From positions 169,815 to 233,814 of the forward strand of contig NZ_NADJ01000036.1 of assembly GCF_002196705.1 (NCBI RefSeq): 64,000 nucleotides of DNA, written 5' to 3'. Below the pieces are notes generated by a model. That model saw only the letters and a list, made by a program, of their open reading frames with translations. It made no database searches and was not told where the DNA came from. Below are positions 1-9,408 of this stretch, piece after piece; the stretch's first letter is position 1; each line of letters starts with the position of its first letter. A program made the position numbers and the translations under genes. The stretch is from Desulfosporosinus sp. FKB. GTDB taxonomy: Bacteria; Bacillota; Desulfitobacteriia; Desulfitobacteriales; Desulfitobacteriaceae.

Positions 1-73
1 CTACTTTCCATGTTAAACTTTCCCTTTGCCGTTAACGACTTTTAGGCGCCTTATCTCATAACTGCCCAAGGAA

Positions 74-760
74 CTAGCGCCATTTTTCTTCCTCCTTATC
101 TGTTTTCGAGAGGGGCTGACCACGTAAAGGACTATTAATTCTCCAAGTTTTATTTTCTTCTAAATACATCGAGTTTATCCCTTCAACTTGACGAACATTA
201 TCCGTGCTGTCTGCATAAATAACTCCCACAGCTTCACAGCAATCGCAATATAATTCGATTCGATCCGGCAATAACTCAAAGGATAATTGATGATTGCCGC
301 AAGCGCAGCCCAAATCTCCTTGCTTGGCCAGAGCATGAAGATGATCCAAAATCCGAAGCATTACTTCCGGGTTTTCAAACTCCTCTTGATAGCCCAGCTC
401 CACAGCCAATTCCCCAATGGATTTTTCGCGTTCATGACATGCCTGGGTAACTTTCTGCTTGGGACCAATATATCCTACGGAAGATTCTACGGCAGGACAG
501 GTAAGAGGCAGGGCCTCTTTGCCCCAAATGGCACGCCGATTTAACCTTAAATAATGGGTCTGCCCACAGTAAGCACAAGCATAACTGATATTGAACTGCT
601 GACGGTTCCGGCTGGCAACGGATACTAATTGTAAGCCACAACCACAATGCAGATTCTTACGTCCTTGTTGAGAAAATGCAAAGAGAGAGAGGGCATGAAA
701 TTCTAGCTCCCCGCATTGGGGACATTGAATTGCTATAGTCGTGTTTGTCGTTAGAATCAT
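74..760 (-). CDS. Cys-rich (zinc-ribbon-like) protein of unknown function
   Basis: I do not recognise a named family. The protein (about 228 residues) has repeated CxxC-type pairs: CPQC near the N-terminus, then CGCG, CAYCG, and in the C-terminal half CACG and CDCC. These look like two or more zinc-ribbon knuckles. It has no signal peptide or membrane segment, so it should be cytosolic. The start is taken at the ATG at 760, because an AGGAAGAGGTGG Shine-Dalgarno lies just upstream; an in-frame GTG nine bases earlier sits inside that ribosome site. It follows spo0F in the same direction after about 230 bases of AT-rich DNA in which I see no gene. Confidence 0.7.
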   Translation of the reverse strand: MILTTNTTIAIQCPQCGELEFHALSLFAFSQQGRKNLHCGCGLQLVSVASRNRQQFNISYACAYCGQTHYLRLNRRAIWGKEALPLTCPAVESSVGYIGPKQKVTQACHEREKSIGELAVELGYQEEFENPEVMLRILDHLHALAKQGDLGCACGNHQLSFELLPDRIELYCDCCEAVGVIYADSTDNVRQVEGINSMYLEENKTWRINSPLRGQPLSKTDKEEEKWR

Positions 761-990
761 ATTTCCCACCTCTTCCTACAGCTTATACTTCGTCATATAA
801 AAAGATTTTCCTGCCATAGCCTCAATAAAAAGTATTAGGCGAGAGTACTCATACTCCCGCCTAAAATGCAATAAATAGTGTTAAAAATAAAAATTATTAT
901 AAATAAAGACCCAAACTAGTGAATAAAAAAATAAACTTTTCCCTTCTGAAAAAACAATTTAACCCTATTTCGCTTTACTCATACCATGAA

Positions 991-1353
991 TTATATAGCC
1001 TTCAAGATTGCTCGAACACGCTCTCTCAATTCAAATAAATCGAAGGGCTTTCCCATATAGCAAAGAATCCCCAAGTCCTTTGCTTGTTCCATATTTTGGA
1101 TATCACCATAGGCTGTCATCATAATAACTCCTACCTGGCGATTTAAGGCACGTATCTGTTCCAATGTTTCTAAACCGTTCATCCCGGGCATTTTCATATC
1201 CATTAAGATAAGATCAGGTCCAAAGGATTCAAACAAACGAAGGGCTTCTACTCCATTTGCAGCCATTTCAACCTCATGTTGATCCTCCCGAAAGGTCTCG
1301 AACAGCAGTCGCCTGACCCCGAGCTGATCATCGACAATAAGAATTTTAGCCAC
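991..1353 (-). CDS. spo0F: Sporulation phosphorelay response regulator Spo0F
   Basis: This is a stand-alone receiver domain of 120 residues with no output domain, the usual Spo0F length. The acidic pair is D8-D9, the phospho-acceptor is D52 in LILMDMKMPG, the switch threonine is T80 and the conserved lysine is K102 in MGKPFD. In the phosphorelay, sensor kinases phosphorylate Spo0F, which passes the phosphate to Spo0B and then Spo0A. Gene order pyrG ... spo0F matches Bacillus and its relatives and supports the name. A CheY-like role is possible on domain grounds but less likely in this neighbourhood. Confidence 0.9.
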   Translation of the reverse strand: MAKILIVDDQLGVRRLLFETFREDQHEVEMAANGVEALRLFESFGPDLILMDMKMPGMNGLETLEQIRALNRQVGVIMMTAYGDIQNMEQAKDLGILCYMGKPFDLFELRERVRAILKAI

Positions 1354-1372
1354 ATGCTACATCCCTTTCCCG

Positions 1373-2584
1373 TCAAGTTTCTGTCATGGAGGAATATTCT
1401 GTATATAGCGGTAAAACTCCTTCTTTTATAACGCGTTTTGACAATATTTGTTCGCCTTGTCGATATATTCGCAGGGTTCGAGGGTTTGCCAAGGTACGTC
1501 GCAAGGGAAATTCCACCTCATCACCTAAAGCACATTTCAGGTTTCCAATGTCCAATACCGTCAACTGCATGCCGATTTTCCCGGCAATACGCACAGACTG
1601 ACCTTTCAGCACCACCCGTTCCTGACCGAGAGTTATGCCAAATAAAGCTGCTAAATTCTTAATAATAATCTTAAAAAAGTCAATGATTCCTTGGGGCACA
1701 AAGTGAGGGGCCACTCCAAAGCCATCTGCGTACCCCACAGGAATGACGGCTAACTGCGTCTCTGCTTTTGTTCGATAAATGCTTTGATATCCCACGTATG
1801 TCCCTTTAGGAACTCTGCGCAATTGAACAATTTGACTTTTCGCCGTCCAAGGATCTTGCAGTTTAATGCTCCCGGCAAAACCTGCCCCAGGATAATGCCC
1901 AACCAACAAAGTCCCAATGCGCACGAAATTATGATGCCACTCAGGGTAATCTAAAAACGCCGCACTGTTACATACATGCTGCCAAAGCGGGTCAATTCCT
2001 AAGCCCTTCAGACGAGCCAAAGAATCCTGAAAGCGATTATACTGTTCTAAAGTATAGCGCTTGTCCCTTTGCGCGGCCCGGGCAAAATGAGTATAGGCGC
2101 CCGCAACCTGGATATGAGAAGCTGCAAGCAAAGCCCTTGCCAACGGTTCCAGTTCCGAAGGCCAAAATCCCGTTCGCCCCATACCTGTCTCTAACTTGAG
2201 ATGAACCTTAACCTGCGGAAAGCCCTCCGTTTCCAGCTGCCTGCTCACTTCGTTCAAGTCATTAATCCAAGAAATTTCCGAAAGGGTCAAATGCAAATCC
2301 GCTTTAACAGCCTGATACCATTCTTCTTTAGTCGTCGGCCCTAATATTAAAATAATTCCCTTAATCCCTTGCTCCCGCAGAATCAATCCTTCTTCAACTT
2401 TCGTAACAGCAAAGGCTTCACATCCAGCCTGCTCTAAGGCTTGGGCCACTTCCGCCGCACCCAGGCCATAAGCATCTGCCTTAACAACAGCCATACATTT
2501 TGCCCCCGGTTGAAGCTGTTTGGTAATTTCGCGATAATTTGCCACGACAGCATCAAGATTGACCTCGATCCAAGTTCCCGTCAT
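1373..2584 (-). CDS. alr: Alanine racemase (PLP-dependent)
   Basis: Alanine racemase interconverts L- and D-alanine, supplying D-Ala for peptidoglycan. The PLP lysine is K35 in the signature VVKADAYGLGA. The second catalytic base, a tyrosine, sits in VGYQSIYRT, followed by the conserved VGYADGF segment. The length of 403 residues is slightly above the family norm of about 370-390. The gene begins four bases after the stop of the upstream FemX-like gene and ends 19 bases before spo0F, so a cell-wall operon running into spo0F is likely. D-alanine supply also bears on spore germination. Confidence 0.95.
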   Translation of the reverse strand: MTGTWIEVNLDAVVANYREITKQLQPGAKCMAVVKADAYGLGAAEVAQALEQAGCEAFAVTKVEEGLILREQGIKGIILILGPTTKEEWYQAVKADLHLTLSEISWINDLNEVSRQLETEGFPQVKVHLKLETGMGRTGFWPSELEPLARALLAASHIQVAGAYTHFARAAQRDKRYTLEQYNRFQDSLARLKGLGIDPLWQHVCNSAAFLDYPEWHHNFVRIGTLLVGHYPGAGFAGSIKLQDPWTAKSQIVQLRRVPKGTYVGYQSIYRTKAETQLAVIPVGYADGFGVAPHFVPQGIIDFFKIIIKNLAALFGITLGQERVVLKGQSVRIAGKIGMQLTVLDIGNLKCALGDEVEFPLRRTLANPRTLRIYRQGEQILSKRVIKEGVLPLYTEYSSMTET

Positions 2585-2588
2585 GTCA

Positions 2589-3671
2589 TCATCCCCTCCG
2601 CGCTCGCCGCAGCTTGCTGATAATCCCTTTAACCACGTCAGAATAAATAGGCTCTAAATGATTCCACAAGAAATAGACAAAGGGACGATAAACCAAGTCC
2701 CATTCCCCAATAAATTCAGTATACTCACCATTAAAACCCTTTTTGAAACGATAAAGCCCATAGAGCGGATTATCTTCCGTCAAGTGTCCCGGAACCCCTC
2801 GAAAATCATAGAGCGTACATCCCAAAGATTTTACCCAGCGAATCATTTCCCATTGAATTAAGTAATTAGGCATAACATTGCGGTAGGAGTTAGACGATGC
2901 CCCATAAATATACCAAGCCTTATCCCCAATGACAAAAGCCAATGTTCCGGCAATAACCTTCCCTTCAAATTCTCCGACAAATAATTCTCCCAATCCCGCC
3001 GGAACTAAAGAATCATAAAGATCTTCAAAATAAGAATAAGCACGTACCAAAAATTGGTCGCGCTCGGTTGTCTCTTTTAAAACACGATAAAACTCCGGCA
3101 AATCCTCTCGTGTTCCCCGCCGAATCTGAACTCCCTTTTTCTGAGCCAGGCGAATATTGTAGCGCGTTTTTTGCTGCATATTAGCTAATAACGCCTCCTC
3201 ATCAGGAGAAATATCTAAGCGAAAAACATATTTCGGCTGAACTCCTTCAAACCCCTTCCCAGTCTCAGCAGACCTGAACCCGCGAGCCACTAAAAATTGC
3301 TCCAATTCCTTTTCTGAAGAAGGAACATCCGGATCAACTTTCAGAAAAACAGCCCCTCTTTTCTTGGCCAACTTACGAATCTCCGCCAATACAACGTCAA
3401 AAAGTGCGGTATTCTTCCAGTCTAATACCGGACCACGCGAAGCATAAAAAATAGGAATCCCCAGAACGGGAATCTTACGTTCCAAAATAGAAACTGCCGC
3501 AACAATTTCTCCCTCTTCCTCAACAACCAACCTCCATGGCGACCAGCCAGTATGGCTCTTAATCTCTCCCCATTCCCAGGACTGAAGCACATGTCCTTTT
3601 TGATGCTTGGCCAGAAACATATTAAAACGGGATTTTTCACCTTGATCAATCCAGCGTGCCGTATAAGCCAT
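2589..3671 (-). CDS. FemA/FemX-like peptidoglycan-bridge aminoacyltransferase
   Basis: The 360-residue protein has the tandem GNAT-fold layout of the FemABX family, which adds amino acids from aminoacyl-tRNA to the stem peptide of lipid II. Visible family features are the N-terminal LQSWEWGEIK segment, the central QKTRYNIRLAQKKGV segment and the late LGCTLYDFRGVPG-GLYRFKKGF segment with the typical FKKGF(N/G) motif. It lacks a signal peptide and should act at the inner face of the membrane. It sits directly upstream of alr. The amino acid it transfers cannot be told from sequence; some clostridia with direct cross-links still carry such genes. Confidence 0.85.
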   Translation of the reverse strand: MAYTARWIDQGEKSRFNMFLAKHQKGHVLQSWEWGEIKSHTGWSPWRLVVEEEGEIVAAVSILERKIPVLGIPIFYASRGPVLDWKNTALFDVVLAEIRKLAKKRGAVFLKVDPDVPSSEKELEQFLVARGFRSAETGKGFEGVQPKYVFRLDISPDEEALLANMQQKTRYNIRLAQKKGVQIRRGTREDLPEFYRVLKETTERDQFLVRAYSYFEDLYDSLVPAGLGELFVGEFEGKVIAGTLAFVIGDKAWYIYGASSNSYRNVMPNYLIQWEMIRWVKSLGCTLYDFRGVPGHLTEDNPLYGLYRFKKGFNGEYTEFIGEWDLVYRPFVYFLWNHLEPIYSDVVKGIISKLRRARRG

Positions 3672-3933
3672 CCGTCAATCCCCCCTTTAATCATTCTTGC
3701 CAGGGTTACCTATAGCTAACCAAAGAAGCCTCTATTACACAGGAAGAGTCCATGCAATCCCCCTTAAGGCCTAGCAGAACTCTCCCAAGTTAAATCATAG
3801 TTTTCCTTCCAAAGAACAACCCAATCCGTCCCAAGACCAGGACGCAGTGTCACACGAGCGCGAAGTCTTTACGTAAGCAGAAAAGCAAACTCCGTGAAAG
3901 CGACCCCAGATACGGGGCAGCGCACAAGGATTT

Positions 3934-3982
3934 GTGTCAAGGGGACCGTCCCTCTAATGTGTCAAGGGGACCGTCCCTCTAA
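3934..3982. repeat. Two direct copies of a GGGACCGTCCC palindrome (REP-like)
   Basis: The sequence GTGTCAAGGGGACCGTCCCT occurs at 3934 and again at 3959, a period of 25 bases. Its core GGGACCGTCCC is palindromic around one base pair. Such extragenic palindromes are often mobilised by REP-associated Y1 tyrosine transposases; none is encoded in this window. Confidence 0.75.
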
Positions 3983-4243
3983 CACGCCTCTAACACGTAA
4001 ACGCCCCCTGTTTCAACTACCCTCATCCATTTCCCAAAACTGACGGCGCACATGAAATGTGCCGTCTCCCGAGCCTCCGGTCGGGCCTTAACGTCATCTG
4101 AGGAAATACTTAAAGTTCTCCAAAGAACAGCCCAATCGGCCCGAGACCAGGACGCAGTGTCACGCAAGCGCGAAGTCTTTACGTAAGCAGAAAAGCAAAC
4201 TCCGTGAAAGCGACCCCAGATACGGGGCAGCGCACAAGGATTT

Positions 4244-4270
4244 GTGTCAAGGGGACCGTCCCCTTAACAC
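4244..4270. repeat. Extended GGGACCGTCCC palindrome (REP-like)
   Basis: Arms GTGTCAAGGGGAC and GTCCCCTTAACAC pair at 12 of 13 positions around a single C. It is the same element as at 3934 and 3959 with a longer stem. It lies exactly where the AAGGAT hairpin loop of the neighbouring repeat unit is broken. Confidence 0.75.
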
Positions 4271-4497
4271 GCACCCTTAACACGCAAGTACCCTCATCCA
4301 TTTCCCAAAATTGACGGCGCACATGAAATGTGCCGTCTCCCGAGCCTCCGGTCGGGCCTTAACGTCATCTGAGGAAATACTTAAAGTTCTCCAAAGAACA
4401 GCCCAATCGGCCCGAGACCAGGACGCAGTGTCACGCAAGCGCGAAGTCTTTACGTAAGCAGAAAAGCAAACTCCGTGAAAGCGACCCCAGATACGGG

Positions 4498-4578
4498 GCA
4501 GCGCACAAGGATGTGCGCTGCCGCCATTGCGCCAAGGATGGCGCATATGGTGCGATAATCTCCGGTGGAGATTATCGC
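4498..4578. repeat. Three consecutive perfect hairpins
   Basis: Three inverted repeats follow each other: GCAGCGCAC / GTGCGCTGC with loop AAGGAT (4498-4521), TGCGCC / GGCGCA with the same loop AAGGAT (4528-4545), and GCGATAATCTCC / GGAGATTATCGC with loop GGT (4552-4578). None is followed by a T-run on either strand, so they do not look like simple intrinsic terminators. They lie just downstream of pyrG in its transcript. Confidence 0.8.
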
Positions 4579-4696
4579 CGTAGGCGGGTTCTCCAAAAAA
4601 TGCTATCGCCGGAGGATGTACCCCGCTCCCCAGAGAAAAAGCTTGAACGGTAGTTTGCTCTGCGTCGTATGACTGAGCGCTGTGTGACACAAGTCC

Positions 4697-6307
<1,611 letters not shown>

Positions 6308-6345
6308 TCAGACCTTAAATAATTGACCGACTCAAACACATAAAT

Positions 6346-6373
6346 AAAGCTAGTCTGCAAATGTACTAGCTTT
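6346..6373 (-). promoter_or_regulatory. Hairpin in the pyrG leader, possible attenuator
   Basis: Arms AAAGCTAGT and ACTAGCTTT form a perfect 9-bp stem 57 bases upstream of the pyrG start, followed on the minus strand by ATTTATGTGTTTG. Known pyrG leaders in Firmicutes carry a CTP-responsive terminator. I do not see the canonical GGGC transcript start with confidence, so the mechanism is inferred. Confidence 0.45.
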
Positions 6374-6468
6374 ACTTTATCCCTCAGAAAGACCTTATTG
6401 ACATGAATACACCGAAGCCATGTCACATTTTTCTTTCTCGTATCCTATTCATCTATTTTAGCTAGCAA

Positions 6469-6500
6469 GCCCAAGGATGTCAAGCCGGACATCCTTGGGC
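6469..6500 (-). terminator. Hairpin downstream of rpoE
   Basis: Perfect 13-bp arms GCCCAAGGATGTC and GACATCCTTGGGC lie 27 bases after the rpoE stop. The T-tract is weak, so it may act as a 3' stability hairpin as much as a terminator. Confidence 0.6.
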
Positions 6501-6526
6501 AAATGCCATTCTTACTCCCATGAAGC

Positions 6527-6943
6527 TTACCATTTTTCTTCAGACTGTGCCTCAGTTGTTTCTTCAAAACTTTCATCCATCTCAAGGGAATCTTCATCTA
6601 ACACATCATATTCCAAATCCTCAGCATCAACTTCCAGCTTATTGTCATCATCATCCTCTGAGGGCTTATTCATTAACGTGACAGCAGAAGATCGCCGAGA
6701 GACTTTTGCCGGCTCCCAAACCTTTAGCCCCCATTCTCCCCGCCCGAGAAATGCAAAACGAGTATCAAGGTTAATCTTGGTCAGCGCCTCGGCAATCCTC
6801 ACAGCCTCCTTGGATATCCCTAAATGTTGGAGGACTTGATCAATTAAATTTTGATAATGCATAGGGTTACCATGGGCTTTTAGAACCTCATAAGCAATAT
6901 CTGCCTCTGTCGGTTTATCCTTTTTACTTAAAGAGTGGCTCAA
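6527..6943 (-). CDS. rpoE: RNA polymerase delta subunit
   Basis: The delta subunit is a Gram-positive RNA polymerase component that promotes recycling and tunes sensitivity to initiating NTPs. The N-terminal HARE-HTH domain covers roughly the first 85 residues and ends near GRGEWGLKVWEP. It is followed by a disordered, very acidic tail rich in Asp and Glu, the family hallmark. The start is placed at the TTG at 6943, preceded by a GGCGGTGGAG ribosome site; an in-frame GTG at 6976 has a poorer site. It stands alone between argS and pyrG. Confidence 0.88.
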   Translation of the reverse strand: MSHSLSKKDKPTEADIAYEVLKAHGNPMHYQNLIDQVLQHLGISKEAVRIAEALTKINLDTRFAFLGRGEWGLKVWEPAKVSRRSSAVTLMNKPSEDDDDNKLEVDAEDLEYDVLDEDSLEMDESFEETTEAQSEEKW

Positions 6944-7046
6944 AGCTCCACCGCCCTTCGTCGTTTTGAATATCACTATATTCGGTCCGCCCCTAAATAT
7001 TTCCTGCTAATCGCTCCTTCAAACCATAAAAATAATCTCAGGAAAC

Positions 7047-8726
7047 TCACATTTTTTCCGGGGCAGAAACACCTAGAATACCTAACACATTAGCAATAAT
7101 TTGTTTCGCAGCGCGAACCAAGCTAAGACGGGCTCTGCGCAAGGCCTCATCCTCAACCAACACTCTTTGGCTGTTATAGAATGTATGAAACAAGGCCGCT
7201 AAATCAAGCACATAACGGGCCAAACGATGGGGTTCCAATAATCGAGCTGCCGCCGCAATCTCCGTTGGCAAATCCGCCATTTTTTTGAGAAGGTCTCGCT
7301 CCTCTGAAGTCGTTAATAATTTAAGGTCTTCTTCAGATGGATTGCCGACATTGCCGAGCTCTTGGGCCTGCCTTAAAATACTGGACAAACGTGCATGAGC
7401 GTATTGAACATAATACACAGGATTATCTGAAGATTGAGCCTTTGCCAAATCCATATCGAAATCCACAGTGGAATCCGGATCCCGAAGATTAAAGAAGAAG
7501 CGTGCGGCATCTTTTCCAACCTCATCCATGAGCTCCCGCAGAGTAATATATTGTCCGGAACGTTTAGACATTTTAACGACTTCGCCGCCCTGAATCAAGC
7601 GGACAAGCTGCATTAAGATAATGGTTAAATTGTCCGCGTCATACCCTAAGGCAGACATCGCCCCCTTCATCCGTGCGACGTGTCCATGATGATCAGCACC
7701 CCAAACATTGATAACTTGATCAAAACCACGATCAAATTTATTACGGTGATAAGCAATGTCCGCCGCGAAATAGGTCGGAGTTCCATTACTCCTAACGACT
7801 ACTTCGTCTTTCTCATCCCCGAACAATGTTGACTTCAGCCAAAGTGCCCCTTCTTTTTCATAAATATAGTCTTTCTTTTGAAGGTCTTCCAAGGCTGAAC
7901 GCACGGCCCCGGAATCATGAAGAGATTGTTCACTAAACCAGACATCATAGTTGACGCCAAAATCTTCTAAGGTCTCCCGGATATTCCGCATTTTTTCATC
8001 AAGAGCATACCTCACCAGAAATTCCCGCCTTAAGTTGGGTTCCACGGAGAGATATTTATCTCCGACTTTAGAAATTAAGCCTTTCACTGTCGTAATCAAA
8101 TCTTCTCCATGATAGCCGCCTTCCGGAAAAGGAGCATCTTGGCCTAATTGTTGCAAATATCGAGCTTCTAACGATAAGGCAAAGTTTTGAATTTGGTTTC
8201 CGGCATCGTTAATATAAAACTCACGGGAAACTTCATATCCAGCCATAGCGAGTAAGGAAGCGAGGCTGTCGCCGAGAGCCGCCCCGCGAGCGTTACCCAT
8301 GTGTAATAATCCTGTCGGGTTAGCACTTACAAACTCGACCTGAACTTTCTGGCCCTTACCCATATTAACCTGCCCGTAGCGTTCCCCCGCTTGAAGTATT
8401 TCATTTATAACACCCGTAAGCCATAATGGATTTAAACGTAAGTTAATAAAACCAGCCCCGGCAATTTCAGAGGCTTCAATCCAAGTGCCTGTTTTATCCA
8501 GATGTTGAATGAGCGTTGCGGCGATGTCCCGTGGAGAACGTTTCGCTTGCTTAGCCATGACTAAAGCTAAATTCGTGGCAAGATCTCCGTGCTGCCGTTC
8601 CCTTGGCTCTTCTAAAACGAAGTTAGGGAGTTCCTCGAAGTTTAGTTCCCCTTTTTCTTTGGCACTGTTTGCAGCCTGTTCCAAATGACTAATTATTTTT
8701 GTTTTAATATCCTCATAGAGACTCAT
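7047..8726 (-). CDS. argS: Arginyl-tRNA synthetase
   Basis: This class I synthetase charges tRNA-Arg. The 559-residue protein has the N-terminal additional domain, the HIGH-type motif as HMGN in NPTGLLHMGNARGA, the KMSK loop as KMSKRSGQ, and a C-terminal anticodon-binding DALR domain ending near LLGVSAPEKM. Its ATG overlaps the stop of ywiB by four bases, indicating translational coupling. No T-box leader is visible. Confidence 0.97.
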   Translation of the reverse strand: MSLYEDIKTKIISHLEQAANSAKEKGELNFEELPNFVLEEPRERQHGDLATNLALVMAKQAKRSPRDIAATLIQHLDKTGTWIEASEIAGAGFINLRLNPLWLTGVINEILQAGERYGQVNMGKGQKVQVEFVSANPTGLLHMGNARGAALGDSLASLLAMAGYEVSREFYINDAGNQIQNFALSLEARYLQQLGQDAPFPEGGYHGEDLITTVKGLISKVGDKYLSVEPNLRREFLVRYALDEKMRNIRETLEDFGVNYDVWFSEQSLHDSGAVRSALEDLQKKDYIYEKEGALWLKSTLFGDEKDEVVVRSNGTPTYFAADIAYHRNKFDRGFDQVINVWGADHHGHVARMKGAMSALGYDADNLTIILMQLVRLIQGGEVVKMSKRSGQYITLRELMDEVGKDAARFFFNLRDPDSTVDFDMDLAKAQSSDNPVYYVQYAHARLSSILRQAQELGNVGNPSEEDLKLLTTSEERDLLKKMADLPTEIAAAARLLEPHRLARYVLDLAALFHTFYNSQRVLVEDEALRRARLSLVRAAKQIIANVLGILGVSAPEKM

Positions 8727-9157
8727 TGAGGGTTATCCTCCTTTATGGTTACCCACAGCAAATTATGACTTACAAAATTATCATCGACAAAAAGGTCATA
8801 TTCTAGACTAATACGTCCCCTCTGCGCTGTCAAGTCACTCTCAACACGTTGTGGCAAAACCCTCAGCCACAGTTTCCCGTATGGTGTAGAATATTTGCTG
8901 ATGCTTCGAACACCAACTTGAAATTCTTGCAGTAAATCGACAGAACCTTTACGATTCAACGTTACACAACCCTTTTTACAGGTCAAAAATGTCGTTACTT
9001 CTTCAAATCCACTGACACTTTTCGGTTCTTTATAGACAACAGTGAAGGCGTTGTTCCTTTCATAAAAAGTTCCCGGCACAGACAATTCCTGCTGATCTTC
9101 GTGGCCTTCAGAGTACTTTTGGCTGCCCAAGATTTGTACAGTCACTTTCTTTTGCAA
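8723..9157 (-). CDS. ywiB: YwiB-family (DUF1934) beta-barrel protein
   Basis: The 144-residue protein matches the small calycin-like DUF1934 family, usually encoded immediately upstream of argS in Firmicutes, as here. Landmarks are the start KVTVQILGSQKY and the internal TPYGKLWL segment. The start is a TTG with an AGGGG site nine bases upstream. Its biochemical function is unknown. Recognition rests on synteny, size and these segments. Confidence 0.8.
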   Translation of the reverse strand: MQKKVTVQILGSQKYSEGHEDQQELSVPGTFYERNNAFTVVYKEPKSVSGFEEVTTFLTCKKGCVTLNRKGSVDLLQEFQVGVRSISKYSTPYGKLWLRVLPQRVESDLTAQRGRISLEYDLFVDDNFVSHNLLWVTIKEDNPQ

Positions 9158-9293
9158 ATGAGTTAACCCCTATCTATTAAAAATTATAATGCCTATTCTC
9201 GCTTACAATGAAAAACTCCTTCATAAACGTTTAAATTCCCTTTTAAATTACAAAATCCTAAATAACCTGTTCTTTTATCCTTAATATTGAAGA

Positions 9294-9317
9294 GCGAGAG
9301 GGGACCGTCCCTCTCGC
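9294..9317. repeat. GGGACCGTCCC palindrome, fourth copy
   Basis: Arms GCGAGAGGG and CCCTCTCGC flank GACCGT. The core is shared with the palindromes at 3934, 3959 and 4244; TTGACAC follows shortly after, echoing the GTGTCAA flank of the other copies. Confidence 0.75.
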
Positions 9318-9338
9318 CAATTGACACTTGATCTTAAA

Positions 9339-9408
9339 TTTTAGCCAATCGTAAGACTTCCGCTTCTACAAGTGGGAGTGGTTGATGTTCAGCTTTAGCT
9401 GAACGAGT
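9339..9408 (-). repeat. IS200/IS605 right-end-like palindromic module, copy 1
   Basis: Read on the minus strand it begins right after the ypeB stop with GAACTCG, then the hairpin GTTCAGCTAAAGCTGAAC, then CACTCCCACTTGTAGAAGCG and CTTACGATTGG. The CCCACTT-GTAG-AAGYGGG hairpin and the TTACGATTGG tail recur at 14.4, 16.3 and 45.5 kb. The resemblance to IS605-type right ends is from memory of that family. Confidence 0.6.

Larger units (their letters stand above)
3809..4512. repeat. Tandem array of structured intergenic repeats, 2 full copies plus 1 partial
   Basis: Two nearly identical units start at 4018 and 4289 (period 271). Each runs about 225 bases from TACCCTCATCC to GCGCACAAGGAT. A third, partial copy at 3809-3933 matches the last 125 bases of the unit with several substitutions. 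Each full unit holds a stem with arms GACGGCGCACAT and ATGTGCCGTC and a short CCCC/GGGG stem. Short palindromes (3934-3982, 4244-4270) separate the copies. The whole 1-kb gap between pyrG and the femX-like gene is made of this material. Minus-strand reading frames crossing it are judged to be by-products of the repeats. Confidence 0.85.

Noticed and set aside
3809..4512. Repeats as a CRISPR array
   Set aside because: Units are about 271 bases with only two or three copies, and the intervening segments are palindromes and not unique spacers. No cas genes are present.
4277..4690. A 137-codon minus-strand frame in the repeat array
   Set aside because: It spans repeat units and perfect hairpins, shares its sequence with the shorter frame in the neighbouring unit, and has no recognisable domain.
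8727..9338. T-box leader for argS
   Set aside because: No T-box TGGNACCGCG-type block upstream of ywiB-argS; the space holds only palindromes.
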